A DNA stretch of 64,000 bases from Bacteroides caccae (GTDB lineage: Bacteria; Bacteroidota; Bacteroidia; Bacteroidales; Bacteroidaceae), in assembly GCF_002222615.2 (NCBI RefSeq), contig NZ_CP022412.2, positions 3,224,001 through 3,288,000 of the forward strand. Reading direction: 5' to 3'. Position numbers and translations under genes: made by a program. Positions 52,479 through 61,404 of this stretch are shown piece after piece. The notes under the pieces were generated by a model, which was given only the letters and a program-made list of their open reading frames with translations, searched no databases and was not told the origin of the DNA. Each line of letters begins with the position of its first letter. Within the stretch, counting starts at the first letter, position 1.

Positions 52479-52982
52479 ATGAGACATGTAAAATGGATTT
52501 TTGTTGTATTACTGATTTGTTCCTTGACCGCTTTCGTTGAGAAAGACAAACCGACCGGAGGTTTGAGTGAGGGTGATGTAGCCCCTGATTTTAAAATCGA
52601 ATCTACATCAGAAGAGCAACCTGCATTTAAACTGGCTAATATGAAAGGCCGCTATGTGTTGCTAAGTTTTTGGGCAAGTTATGATGCGCAGTCCCGGATG
52701 CAAAATGTAAGTTTGAGCAATGTGCTTCGTTCTTCCCGTAATGTGGAAATGGTTTCCGTATCGTTTGACGAATATCAGTCGATTTTCAAGGAAACCGTTC
52801 GTAAGGACCAAATAGTTACGCCCACTTGTTTCGTGGAAACAGAAGGCGAGGACTCCGGATTGTTTAAGAAGTACCGTTTGAATCGGGGGTTCACTAACTA
52901 TTTATTGGATGGAAATGGTGTTATTATAGCCAAAAACATCTCTGCTGCAGATCTTTCTGCTTATGTAAAAGAAGTCGGTTGA
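52479..52982 (+). CDS. Exported thioredoxin-fold (TlpA/AhpC-like) protein lacking CXXC
   Basis: This is a 167-residue protein with an N-terminal hydrophobic signal or anchor (about 4-19). The core matches AhpC/TlpA-type thioredoxins ('GDVAPDFKIES', 'KGRYVLLSFWASYDAQSRMQN', in part, 'VSVSFDEYQSIFKE'). The usual WCxPC of the active site is replaced by SYDAQS, so disulfide chemistry at that site is not possible; the only cysteine in the mature part is in 'VTPTCFVE'. It may be a structural, chaperone-like or signalling variant. The long leader before it is unusual. Confidence 0.85.
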   Translation: MRHVKWIFVVLLICSLTAFVEKDKPTGGLSEGDVAPDFKIESTSEEQPAFKLANMKGRYVLLSFWASYDAQSRMQNVSLSNVLRSSRNVEMVSVSFDEYQSIFKETVRKDQIVTPTCFVETEGEDSGLFKKYRLNRGFTNYLLDGNGVIIAKNISAADLSAYVKEVG

Positions 52983-53077
52983 CGATTTTGGAAATGTAAG
53001 GAGAAAGAGGTATTTTTCGGTTCGCTGTCTGGCGAATAATGAAGAATAGACAAAAGAGGAAATGGATACAACAAAAA

Positions 53078-53119
53078 AGTTCCGCCTACACTTGCTTTCA
53101 AGCAGGAATAGGCGGAACT
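53078..53119. terminator. Bidirectional terminator between the thioredoxin-fold gene and lptF/G
   Basis: A perfect 11-bp stem (53078-53088 with 53109-53119) has an inner CTTG/CAAG stem. An A run before it gives T on the minus strand. It lies between two convergent genes. Confidence 0.88.
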
Positions 53120-53144
53120 TCTATTTTATATATTCTTTATCCTT

Positions 53145-54242
53145 CTATTTAGGCGCCTTCTGGTACAGGAAGAATGCGATACCCGCATAAAGGATGTTTG
53201 GAATCCACACAGCGATAACAGGAGGTACGTTTCCATTAATAGCAAAAGTTGAAGTAATTGTCTGGAATAAGATATAAGAGAAACTCAATCCTAATCCGAT
53301 ACCCAGATGAAGTCCCATACCGCCTTTTGTTTTCCGTGACGAAAGCGAAACACCAATAATTGTCAGAATGAAAGAGGCGAATGACATGGCAATTCGTTTG
53401 TGATATTCAATCTCAAATTCCTTAATATTGGCAAATCCCCTTCGTTTCTGTTTCTCGATATAATCACTCAATTGAGGACTGGTCAGCATTTCCTGTTGGT
53501 TCTTCATAATCAGGAAATCGGATGGTTCCATGTTGATTATAGAGTCGATTTTGTCTCCTTTGGTGATTTTTTCCTTTAAACCGTCTAATTCGCGTACCAT
53601 ATAGTCATGGATAGTCCATTTGTGGACGGTAGCAGTATCATAAGTTATACGGCGTGCGGTCAAATGTGAAACCAGTTTTTTATCGACAAATTTATCCAAA
53701 GAGAAACGGTTTCCTGTCTTCATTGCGTTGTTATAGTTATCTATATATGCAATGACACCACTATCCACTTCCAACTGTACGTTACGTGCCGTATTCTGCT
53801 TTTTAGGTTTGATGTACCTATCTTCAAAGTTCAGGCGCGTCACACTTCCTTTAGGAATCACATACGAGCTTAACATGAATGTTGTTAATGCAATAATGGC
53901 AGCAGAAATCATGTACGGACGCATCATTCTCTTAAAACTCATGCCGGTAGAGAACATGGCAATAATTTCAGAATTTTCCGCCAGTTTGGAAGTAAAGAAA
54001 ATAACGGCAATGAATACGAACAGCGGACTGAACAGATTAGAGAAATAGGGGATAAAGTTCATGTAATATTCAAAGATGATTTTACTCCAAGGAGCTTCAT
54101 GCTCCATAAGCTTGTCCATCTTCTCGTTGAAGTCGAACACTACTGCAATAGAAATGATTAATGCAATAGCAAATACGTATGTCCCCAAGAACTTCTTGAT
54201 GATATACCAGTCCAGCCGTTTTATAAATCGATTGCTTTTCAT
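53145..54242 (-). CDS. LptF/LptG-family permease (YjgP/YjgQ)
   Basis: This 365-residue membrane component of the lipopolysaccharide export ABC transporter extracts LPS from the inner membrane with LptB and LptC. It has six predicted helices in a 3+3 arrangement ('RLDWYIIKKFLGTYVFAIALIISI', in part, 'MFSTGMSFKRMMRPYMISAA') with a periplasmic jellyroll between (about 125-265). The coupling segment 'EIIAMFSTGMSFKRM' is conserved. It is the last gene of the lon-tgt-lptF/G operon, 3 bp after tgt. I cannot separate LptF from LptG by eye. Confidence 0.9.
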   Translation of the reverse strand: MKSNRFIKRLDWYIIKKFLGTYVFAIALIISIAVVFDFNEKMDKLMEHEAPWSKIIFEYYMNFIPYFSNLFSPLFVFIAVIFFTSKLAENSEIIAMFSTGMSFKRMMRPYMISAAIIALTTFMLSSYVIPKGSVTRLNFEDRYIKPKKQNTARNVQLEVDSGVIAYIDNYNNAMKTGNRFSLDKFVDKKLVSHLTARRITYDTATVHKWTIHDYMVRELDGLKEKITKGDKIDSIINMEPSDFLIMKNQQEMLTSPQLSDYIEKQKRRGFANIKEFEIEYHKRIAMSFASFILTIIGVSLSSRKTKGGMGLHLGIGLGLSFSYILFQTITSTFAINGNVPPVIAVWIPNILYAGIAFFLYQKAPK

Positions 54243-54245
54243 TCC

Positions 54246-55376
54246 TTATAATCTAGTTGATACTCTTTTAACCATCATCGGTTTCCAAGTAGAAAAATCT
54301 CCGGCAATGATATGTTTCCGGGCTTCACCCACTAACCATAGATAGAATGCCAGATTGTGTATGGAAGCGATTTGCATTGCCAGCAGTTCTTGTGCGTGGA
54401 AAAGATGACGCAGATATGCTTTACTGTATAGAGTGTCTACGCTGGAAGCTCCGTCTACTTCAATAGGAGAGAAGTCCATTTCCCATTTTTTGTTTCGCAT
54501 ATTAATGATTCCATCTTTTGTAAACAGCATGCCATTTCGTCCGTTTCTTGTAGGCATCACGCAATCGAACATATCGACTCCCCGCTCTATGCCTTCAAGA
54601 ATATTGACAGGAGTGCCGACTCCCATTAAATAACGCGGTTTGTCTTTGGGAAGAATTTCATTGACGATCTCAATCATTTCATACATCTTGTCTACCGGTT
54701 CGCCTACCGCAAGACCACCGATAGCATTCCCGTCGGCACCTTTAGAAGCTACAAACTCTGCAGACTGCTTACGCAAGTCGGGATAAACACATCCTTGCAC
54801 GATAGGAAAAAGAGATTGATTATAACCGTATTTAGGTTCGGTTTCATTAAAACGTTGTATACATCGGTCGAGCCACCTATGTGTCAACCCTAGTGACTTT
54901 TTGGCATACGCATAGTCCGAGTCTCCCGGAGGACATTCGTCAAAAGCCATCATGATATCGGCTCCGATCGTACGTTCTATATCCATGACTTTTTCCGGCG
55001 TGAAAATATGCTTGCTGCCATCGATATGAGAACGGAATTCAGCACCTTCTTCCCGTAATTTCCGGATTCCGGCGAGGGAAAATACCTGAAAACCACCGCT
55101 ATCAGTAAGCATAGGACGGTCGAATCCGTTAAAACGATGCAGGCCACCTGCCTTTTCAATCACCTCTAGTCCCGGACGAAGATATAAATGGTAGGTGTTC
55201 CCCAGAATAATCTGCGCTCGAATATCCTCTTTCAGTTCTGTCAGGTGTACTCCTTTAACTGTGCCCAGTGTACCCACAGGCATAAAGATAGGGGTTTGTA
55301 TTTGCCCGTGGTCTGTTGTAATCAAACCTGCACGGGCATTACTTTTAGTGTCTGTATATTGTAACTCAAATGTCAT
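54246..55376 (-). CDS. tgt: Queuine/preQ1 tRNA-ribosyltransferase without the zinc cysteines
   Basis: This 376-residue tRNA-guanine transglycosylase exchanges G34 for preQ1 in tRNAs with GUN anticodons. The general acid Asp lies in 'LTDSGGFQVFSL' (about 92), the nucleophile in 'FDCVMPTRNGRNG' (Asp about 271) and the substrate motif 'GGLAVGEP' at about 220-227. The C-terminal zinc site, normally CxCxxC...H, reads VDGASSVDTLYSKAYLRHL (about 307-325) and lacks all three cysteines, while the His (about 340) remains. It overlaps lon by 4 bp, indicating translational coupling. Confidence 0.94.
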   Translation of the reverse strand: MTFELQYTDTKSNARAGLITTDHGQIQTPIFMPVGTLGTVKGVHLTELKEDIRAQIILGNTYHLYLRPGLEVIEKAGGLHRFNGFDRPMLTDSGGFQVFSLAGIRKLREEGAEFRSHIDGSKHIFTPEKVMDIERTIGADIMMAFDECPPGDSDYAYAKKSLGLTHRWLDRCIQRFNETEPKYGYNQSLFPIVQGCVYPDLRKQSAEFVASKGADGNAIGGLAVGEPVDKMYEMIEIVNEILPKDKPRYLMGVGTPVNILEGIERGVDMFDCVMPTRNGRNGMLFTKDGIINMRNKKWEMDFSPIEVDGASSVDTLYSKAYLRHLFHAQELLAMQIASIHNLAFYLWLVGEARKHIIAGDFSTWKPMMVKRVSTRL

Positions 55377-57841
55377 TCCTGGCTGGGTTTCTTAACAGAT
55401 AAATCAATGGCGTCCGCCACTTTTTCGTTTGTCAGAGCTATTGCAAATACCTCCTTTATGTCATTTACATAGTGGAAAGTCAATCCTTTCAGATAGATAT
55501 CCTGAATTTCATCAATATTTTTCTTATTCTCTACACTCATGATGATCTCCTTGATGCCGGCACGTTTGGCGGCTAGAATCTTTTCCTTGATACCACCTAC
55601 GGGAAGCACTTTACCACGGAGAGTTATTTCTCCTGTCATGGCAATATTAGCTTTCACTTTTCTTTGTGTCAATGCGGAAGCCAAAGAAGTAGCCATAGTG
55701 ATACCTGCTGACGGTCCATCCTTAGGAATTGCGCCTTCAGGAACGTGGATATGAATATTCCAGTTATCAAAAATATCTTCGTTAAGCTGCAAAAGTGAAG
55801 CGTGCGACTTGATATATTCAAGTGCAAGCATAGCAGATTCCTTCATTACATCTCCCAGATTACCGGTTAATGTGAGACGTCCGCCCTTGCCTCTGCTCAA
55901 ACTGGTTTCAACAAAGAGTATTTCACCTCCTACAGCTGTCCATGCCAATCCGGTCACTACACCTGCGTAATCATTTCCCTGATATTTGTCACGTGTATAT
56001 TCCGGTGCACCTAAAAAGTCATACAAGTCTGTCGGCTTAATTTCCGTTTTAGCAAAATATCCGTCCGTTGCATACTGACGTGCAGACTTACGAAGAATCT
56101 TGCCAATCTTCTTTTCCAGTTCACGGACACCGCTTTCGCGGGTATATGACTCTATGATAGCTTCCAATGTTTCTTTCGGAAGTTTAATATCACTCTTCTT
56201 TAATCCGTTAGCTTCCAGTTCCTTGGGGAGTAAGTGTTTACGGGCAATCTCAATCTTTTCTTCCGTGATATAGCCGCTGACTTCAATTAGTTCCATACGG
56301 TCGAGCAATGGACCGGGGATTGTATTCAAGTTATTGGCAGTTGCAATAAACAAGACTTTTGACAGGTCATAATCTACATCCAGAAAGTTGTCGTGGAAAG
56401 AAGTATTCTGTTCCGGGTCGAGCACTTCCAACAAAGCAGACGACGGGTCGCCCTGGCGGTCGGCACTCACCTTGTCTATTTCATCCAGAATAAAAACAGG
56501 GTTGGAAGCACCGGCTTTGATCAAGCTTTTGATGATTCGTCCCGGCATAGCACCGATATATGTTTTACGGTGTCCGCGAATTTCTGCTTCATCGTGTACG
56601 CCTCCTAAGGACATACGTACATATTTTCGTTTTAATGCAGACGCTATGGATTTTCCGAGGGATGTCTTACCAACTCCCGGAGGACCATATAGACAGATAA
56701 TAGGTGATTTCATGTCACCTTTCAATTTTAGTACAGCTAAATGTTCCAAAATACGCTCTTTCACTTTTTCCAGTCCATAGTGGTCTTTATTCAATGTCTT
56801 CTCTGCATTCTTTAAATTCAGATTGTCTGTCGTATAAACTCCCCACGGAAGGTTTAGCATGGTTTGAAGGTAGTTAAGCTGAACACTGTAATCCGGAGAT
56901 TGCGGATGAGTACGTTCCAACTTGGCCAATTCTTTCAGGAAAGTTTCTCTGACCTCCGCATTCCAGCGCATACGTTCCGCCTTCTGGCGCATTTCTTCAA
57001 TTTCCTGTTCCTGACCGCTACCACCCAACTCGTCCTGAATCGTTTTGATTTGCTGTTGCAGGAAATATTCGCGTTGTTGCTGGTCGATATCTTCACGGGC
57101 ACGCATTTGAATAGATGCCTTGATTTCAGCCAACTGGACCTCACGGTTTAAGATTTCCAATAGGTGATAAGTACGTTCACGCAATGAGTTAATGCTTAAT
57201 AAATCCATTTTCTCATCTTTCTTGAACGGAAGATTCGAACAAATGAAATTAACCAGGAACATTGAATTATTAATGTTCTTGATAGCAAATGCCGAGTCCT
57301 GGTGCATTACATCTGACGATTTGATATAACGCATTGTCAAGTCCTTGCAGGTTTCTACCAAAGCTTGAAATTCCTTGTCGTCTTTACTTGGAACATCTTC
57401 TTCCAAGAGTTCAATTTCACCTTTTAAATATGGATGAGTCTCTGTGATGTCTTTTAGAATCAGACGTTTCATTCCCTGAAGAATAACAGTCGTTGTTTGA
57501 TCCGGCATTTCCAGCACACGTACAATCCGTCCTACAGTACCCACATTATGTAAATCCTCCAACTTCGGGTCTTCCGTATGGGCTGATCTTTGACATACCA
57601 CTGCGATGTCCTTATGCTTTTTCTCGGCATCACGTATAAGTTTGAGTGAGGATTTTCGTCCTACTGTTATAGGAAGAAAAACTCCGGGAAACAACACCAT
57701 ATTACGAAGGGGGAGGACCGGAAGAATTTCACCAGATTTGACATTCACTTCAAATGCTTGCTCGTCGTTGCCATCATAGTCAGTAATCAGCGAGAAGCCA
57801 TTGTTATCACCTACATCTTCCAATAAGTATCTTTCTTTCAT
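55373..57841 (-). CDS. lon: ATP-dependent Lon protease (LonA)
   Basis: This 822-residue Lon protease degrades misfolded and regulatory proteins in the cytoplasm. The N-terminal substrate domain opens '[15 protein letters not shown]' (about 41-55). The AAA+ module has Walker A GPPGVGKT (about 386-393) and Walker B '[10 protein letters not shown]'. The C-terminal protease has the dyad Ser in PKDGPSAG (about 711) and Lys in GGIKEK (about 752). No membrane segment, so it is LonA. It is the first gene of an operon with tgt and an lptF/G gene. Confidence 0.97.
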   Translation of the reverse strand: MKERYLLEDVGDNNGFSLITDYDGNDEQAFEVNVKSGEILPVLPLRNMVLFPGVFLPITVGRKSSLKLIRDAEKKHKDIAVVCQRSAHTEDPKLEDLHNVGTVGRIVRVLEMPDQTTTVILQGMKRLILKDITETHPYLKGEIELLEEDVPSKDDKEFQALVETCKDLTMRYIKSSDVMHQDSAFAIKNINNSMFLVNFICSNLPFKKDEKMDLLSINSLRERTYHLLEILNREVQLAEIKASIQMRAREDIDQQQREYFLQQQIKTIQDELGGSGQEQEIEEMRQKAERMRWNAEVRETFLKELAKLERTHPQSPDYSVQLNYLQTMLNLPWGVYTTDNLNLKNAEKTLNKDHYGLEKVKERILEHLAVLKLKGDMKSPIICLYGPPGVGKTSLGKSIASALKRKYVRMSLGGVHDEAEIRGHRKTYIGAMPGRIIKSLIKAGASNPVFILDEIDKVSADRQGDPSSALLEVLDPEQNTSFHDNFLDVDYDLSKVLFIATANNLNTIPGPLLDRMELIEVSGYITEEKIEIARKHLLPKELEANGLKKSDIKLPKETLEAIIESYTRESGVRELEKKIGKILRKSARQYATDGYFAKTEIKPTDLYDFLGAPEYTRDKYQGNDYAGVVTGLAWTAVGGEILFVETSLSRGKGGRLTLTGNLGDVMKESAMLALEYIKSHASLLQLNEDIFDNWNIHIHVPEGAIPKDGPSAGITMATSLASALTQRKVKANIAMTGEITLRGKVLPVGGIKEKILAAKRAGIKEIIMSVENKKNIDEIQDIYLKGLTFHYVNDIKEVFAIALTNEKVADAIDLSVKKPSQE

Positions 57842-57891
57842 CTTTTCGTTTTAATTTAGTTTATGTCATACAAATATGCATAAATCGTTTG

Positions 57892-57899
57892 CAAAGTTA
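57892..57899 (-). promoter_or_regulatory. Promoter -7 box of the lon operon
   Basis: TAACTTTG on the minus strand lies 51 bp before the lon start at 57841. No heat-shock-type element is recognised. Confidence 0.55.
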
Positions 57900-57995
57900 A
57901 TTGATTCTCTCTAATAATAAAGCACTGTTAGAATAAAAACACAAAAACAATGCCAAAATATAGAGCGATCGGAGAAGTATTCCATAATAATTATT

Positions 57996-58003
57996 TATTT
58001 TTG
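57996..58003 (+). promoter_or_regulatory. Promoter -7 box of the trmN6-like gene
   Basis: TATTTTTG lies 53 bp before the ATG at 58056. Confidence 0.45.
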
Positions 58004-58055
58004 GCGATTTCCAGTAAAATAGTAGAATAAAACAGGTTTAAAAACAAGTGATAAA

Positions 58056-58766
58056 ATGTCAAATCCTTATTTTCAATTTAAGCAGTTTACGGTATGGCAT
58101 GATAAGTGTGCTATGAAAGTTGGTACGGACGGGGTACTTTTGGGAGCGTGGACTTCTGTTCAAGGTGCGCATAGTATTCTGGATGTTGGGACAGGAACCG
58201 GGTTGGTCGCTTTAATGTTGGCTCAACGTAGTTTGCCGAATACAAATATTGTAGCATTGGAAATTGATGAAGCTGCTGCCGAGCAGGCTAAGGAAAATAT
58301 TGTTCGTTCTCCTTGGAAGAAGCAGATAGAAGTAGTACAGACTGATTTTAGAAAATATCAATCTCCTGAGAAGTTTGACGTGATTGTTTCTAATCCTCCG
58401 TATTTTGTTGATTCATTAGGATGTCCAGATCAACAAAGAAATTCTGCCCGGCATAATGATTCTTTGACTTATGAGGAATTATTGGAAGGAGTAACCGGTT
58501 TATTGACAGAAAATGGTACTTTTACGATTGTGATTCCGATGGATGTAGCTGATAGAGTAAAGATGATAGCTTCTGAAAAGAAATTGCAGGCAGTCCGGCA
58601 ACTAAATGTGATAACTAAGCCCGGTGGTATTCCTAAACGTACTCTGATTACCTTTTCTTTTTCTAATCAGGAATGCATTGTGGAAGAACTATTGACAGAA
58701 GTTGCCCGGCATCAATATAGTAAGGAATATATAGCATTGACTCGGGAATATTATCTTAACATGTGA
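58056..58766 (+). CDS. tRNA1(Val) A37 N6-methyltransferase (TrmN6/YfiC-like)
   Basis: This 236-residue class I SAM methyltransferase starts with 'FQFKQFTVWHDKCAMKVGTDGVLLGAW', the family hallmark (about 6-32, in part). The SAM loop is 'ILDVGTGTGLVALML' (about 41-55) and the catalytic motif IVSNPPYF is at about 110-117. It methylates N6 of adenine 37 in tRNA-Val, or a related adenine. Monocistronic and divergent from lon. Confidence 0.92.
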   Translation: MSNPYFQFKQFTVWHDKCAMKVGTDGVLLGAWTSVQGAHSILDVGTGTGLVALMLAQRSLPNTNIVALEIDEAAAEQAKENIVRSPWKKQIEVVQTDFRKYQSPEKFDVIVSNPPYFVDSLGCPDQQRNSARHNDSLTYEELLEGVTGLLTENGTFTIVIPMDVADRVKMIASEKKLQAVRQLNVITKPGGIPKRTLITFSFSNQECIVEELLTEVARHQYSKEYIALTREYYLNM

Positions 58767-58946
58767 GTAGGGGATTTGTATTCTCTCGATATTAATGTAT
58801 TTAAAATGATAAATAGAAAGAATCTGATATCGCAAGTACTATAGCTTTTCTCGTCTTTTCAATAGAATTGATGCAATAATGTTTTTTATGATTTTTAAGA
58901 GAAATCGTTTTTTAAAGAGATTGACTTCTAAAACAATCATAAAAGA

Positions 58947-58968
58947 CAGAGGATGAATTCACCCTCTG
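58947..58968 (-). terminator. Hairpin overlapping the stop codon of the small leftward gene
   Basis: A 6-bp stem (58947-58952 with 58963-58968) has the stop codon in its loop and is followed on the minus strand by TGTCTTTTATG. A weak but well-placed terminator. Confidence 0.55.
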
Positions 58969-59153
58969 CTACCCAAGCTGTTTGTATCAGGATTTAATTC
59001 TTTTACAGCCTCTTCTACTACTTTCTTGGTCGGCTTGCGATAAACCTCTGCCTGTTGTACCGGCATTATCTCATTCATCATTCTTTCATATCCTTTTTGT
59101 TCTAACAAATGAATTTCTTTTTCATTTGTTTCTTTTTGTTTTCTTGTTTTCAT
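58959..59153 (-). CDS. Small charged hypothetical protein (64 aa)
   Basis: This 64-residue protein opens MKTRKQKETNEKEIHLLEQKGYERMMNE (in part), is strongly helical and charged, and ends 'ELNPDTNSLGSRG'. There is no signal peptide or membrane segment. A hairpin at its stop and an A-rich region before its start support real expression. Its partner at 59303 is divergent. I do not recognise a family. Confidence 0.55.
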   Translation of the reverse strand: MKTRKQKETNEKEIHLLEQKGYERMMNEIMPVQQAEVYRKPTKKVVEEAVKELNPDTNSLGSRG

Positions 59154-59263
59154 ATGGCTTTTATTTTTTAAGTTTCTACTTTGAAAACAGAAAACAGCAA
59201 AAGATAGTTCATTTTACTAGAATATATTTTCGATTAATTCATCTCAATAAACGCATTAATACA

Positions 59264-59271
59264 TATCTTTG
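59264..59271 (+). promoter_or_regulatory. Promoter -7 box of the 53-residue gene
   Basis: TATCTTTG lies 31 bp before the ATG at 59303. No -33 is evident. Confidence 0.55.
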
Positions 59272-59302
59272 TCCATGTAACAGATCCCTCTTTACTTAAA
59301 TT

Positions 59303-59464
59303 ATGAAAGAAAATAAGTATGATAGTCTTCTTCAAGCAGGATTTGAAATATTCGAATTAATAGAACCACAACCAAACGAAGTGATGTTGAACACTATTCC
59401 GGAAATGAAAGATGAGCTTCGACGTCCTATGATGCTTTTGATTTCTGCCAAAAAGAAATATTGA
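59303..59464 (+). CDS. Very small hypothetical protein (53 aa)
   Basis: The frame ATG 59303 to TGA 59462-59464 encodes 53 residues, beginning MKENKYDSLLQAGFEIFELI and ending 'RRPMMLLISAKKKY'. The amphipathic helix and proline-bearing middle ('EPQPNEVMLNTIPEMKDEL') look like real protein. A consensus promoter box stands before it. Size is below common gene-calling cut-offs, so it may be missed in annotations. Function unknown. Confidence 0.55.
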   Translation: MKENKYDSLLQAGFEIFELIEPQPNEVMLNTIPEMKDELRRPMMLLISAKKKY

Positions 59465-59548
59465 AATGCAAACGAATGAATTTCAGGGTATTGAAAAATA
59501 ATAAGTAAAAAACATCCGTTTAGCTATTGTCAATTAAAAAATACTCCC

Positions 59549-59556
59549 TATCTTTG
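59549..59556 (+). promoter_or_regulatory. Promoter -7 box of the tRNA-Pro pair
   Basis: TATCTTTG with TTG at 59527-59529 upstream (22 bp). The first tRNA begins at 59593. Confidence 0.65.
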
Positions 59557-59592
59557 CACCGCTTTTGAAAAGAACAATCCTTCAGAAAGTAG

Positions 59593-59667
59593 CGGGGTGT
59601 AGCGCAGTCCGGTTAGCGCACCTGCTTTGGGAGCAGGGGGTCGTGGGTTCGAATCCCGCTACCCCGA
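59593..59667 (+). tRNA. tRNA-Pro (anticodon TGG), copy 1
   Basis: A 75-nt cloverleaf: acceptor CGGGGTG pairs with TACCCCG, anticodon stem CCTGC/GCAGG with loop TTTGGGA giving TGG, T arm GGTTCGAATCC. CCA is not encoded. Confidence 0.96.
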
Positions 59668-59702
59668 CTACAAAGAAAAAGGAAGTTCTGTTAAAAGTTT
59701 TT

Positions 59703-59777
59703 CGGGGTGTAGCGCAGTCCGGTTAGCGCACCTGCTTTGGGAGCAGGGGGTCGTGGGTTCGAATCCCGCTACCCCGA
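59703..59777 (+). tRNA. tRNA-Pro (anticodon TGG), copy 2
   Basis: Identical to copy 1, starting 110 bp further on, in the same transcript. The terminator at 59808 follows. Confidence 0.96.
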
Positions 59778-59807
59778 CGAAAATATTAAGTCAAGAAATT
59801 TAAAAAT

Positions 59808-59840
59808 AAAAAGCTGATGCATACTATGTTTCAGCTTTTT
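59808..59840 (+). terminator. Terminator of the tRNA-Pro pair
   Basis: A perfect 10-bp stem (59808-59817 with 59831-59840) has a 13-nt loop and is followed by TGGTTTT. Confidence 0.85.
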
Positions 59841-59842
59841 TG

Positions 59843-60126
59843 GTTTTATACAAATGATAAGTTGATTCTACTTTGTTTGTGAGAGATAAAGAAGGCAATT
59901 CTTTGAATTATCTTTGAACTTGTTTATAGATATATATTTCTATTTGTTCATCATCTATAATATAAAGCGGTGCTTTAGGAGAGATAAAGCATAGCTTTAC
60001 GATATCTAAAGCTATGGGTTATGAATCAGAAACAGATACTTTCTTTTATTTATCGGGGATAGAAGGTGAAGACCTCTCTTTCATGAGTTTTTCATATTAT
60101 CCACAAGATACACAAAAAGACTGCAA
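59843..60126. other. AT-rich intergenic region with one inverted repeat
   Basis: This lies between the tRNA-Pro terminator and the histidine kinase stop. A perfect 10-bp inverted repeat (59990-59999 with 60007-60016, 7-nt loop) stands about 110 bp after the kinase stop. No T tract follows on either strand. No gene is supported. Confidence 0.5.
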
Positions 60127-61404
60127 TTATTTAGGAAAAGTGAGAATAAACTTACTTCCTTTACCTGATTCTGATTTTACATTAATACTCCCTTCATGTA
60201 AAGTCATAATTTGCTTACATAAACTAAGTCCGATACCGGAACCGGATGTTTTGGTAGTAAAGAAAGGTACAAATATCTTATCAAGAACATCGGGCAAAAT
60301 ACCTTCCCCATTGTCAGATACTGTCAGAAGCTTATTGCCAGCAGGCGAAATTATTACTTCTACCCGAATATCCTTATCAGATTGCCTACCACAGGCTTCA
60401 CGGGCATTTTTCAATAAATTGATGAGAACTTGCTCTATTTGAGCCCGATCTATATATAAGGTTAGGTCTGATGAAGGGATTTCAAAATGGATATATTCTT
60501 CCGGGAATAATTTCTTTAAATCCATACACAGTTCCGTGATAGAAACTTTGGTGCAGACAGGAGTAGGGATTCGTGTCAAGCGACGATAATTTTCAACGAA
60601 CTCCAATAATCCTTTGCTTCTTCTATGAATAGTCTGCATGGCTTGTAACATAATGGAATATTCTTTTTCTCCAAGCAGTTTGGGTATCCCCCTTTCGCTC
60701 AGTGTTTCTGAAAGAGAGATAATCGGTGTGATAGAATTCATTATTTCATGCGTCAATACACGTATCAGCTTTTGCCAGGCTTCCATTTCATTTCGTTCCA
60801 GTACGGAATGGATGTTTTTCAGGCTGATTATTTGTTGCTCTTTTCCTTGTGTTACAAATTTCGTACAAGAAATAGCCATTTCCAAAACAGTGCTGTTTTG
60901 TTCAATACGAATAATAGGAATATCATTAATTGCAGAAGCTCTCAGGAGTGCTTCCGGTAATTGTGAGATCTGTCCTAAATGCGTGACAGCAGCTTGGTTC
61001 ATCCATTCTATATGTCCGGCTTTGTCGGTAACAAGTACGGCTGTATCTACCTTATTTAATAAGTTTTCGTAATATTGATGTTTGATTTCCTCTGCTAATA
61101 ATCTTCCCCGAAAATCTTTTAGGCTCTCTGAAAGTTCTTTTGCCCACTCATTCATTATTTTATTTTTAAAAGGCGGGTGGAAAGTTTGCATCATGTCATT
61201 GTATCGAAGTCCGTCTGTCAGCCGTCTCAATAAAATTATTTGCTTGAATTGCATACGGTATAGGTGTATACCAAAGGTTATTAATAGTATGATGCAGATA
61301 ACGGTACTGAACCATAACTGTTTTTGAAACAACAGGCAACTTCCGATAGAAAGCAGCATTATAAATAAGATGTGTAAAATCACTCTGATTGCAAATCGTT
61401 TCAT
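60127..61404 (-). CDS. Sensor histidine kinase of the NtrB/AtoS type
   Basis: This 425-residue membrane kinase has two N-terminal helices (about 5-27 and 31-48) with almost no periplasmic loop, so it senses from the membrane or cytoplasm. A PAS-like domain follows (about 108-200; 'VDTAVLVTDKAGHIEWMNQAAV'). The H-box is 'RVLTHEIMNSITPIISLSE' (His about 219). The ATPase has N-box 'INLLKNAREAC', G1 'DNGEGI' and G2 'GSGIGLSLCKQI'. It overlaps the response-regulator gene by 4 bp and should phosphorylate it. Confidence 0.93.
   Translation of the reverse strand: MKRFAIRVILHILFIMLLSIGSCLLFQKQLWFSTVICIILLITFGIHLYRMQFKQIILLRRLTDGLRYNDMMQTFHPPFKNKIMNEWAKELSESLKDFRGRLLAEEIKHQYYENLLNKVDTAVLVTDKAGHIEWMNQAAVTHLGQISQLPEALLRASAINDIPIIRIEQNSTVLEMAISCTKFVTQGKEQQIISLKNIHSVLERNEMEAWQKLIRVLTHEIMNSITPIISLSETLSERGIPKLLGEKEYSIMLQAMQTIHRRSKGLLEFVENYRRLTRIPTPVCTKVSITELCMDLKKLFPEEYIHFEIPSSDLTLYIDRAQIEQVLINLLKNAREACGRQSDKDIRVEVIISPAGNKLLTVSDNGEGILPDVLDKIFVPFFTTKTSGSGIGLSLCKQIMTLHEGSINVKSESGKGSKFILTFPK

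Noticed and set aside
58959..59464. The two small genes as a toxin-antitoxin pair
   Set aside because: They are divergent, not overlapping or co-directional, and neither shows a toxin or antitoxin motif.
60014..60442. Plus-strand open frame of 142 codons
   Set aside because: It lies almost entirely antisense to the end of the histidine kinase gene, which has clear catalytic motifs, and its composition is not protein-like.
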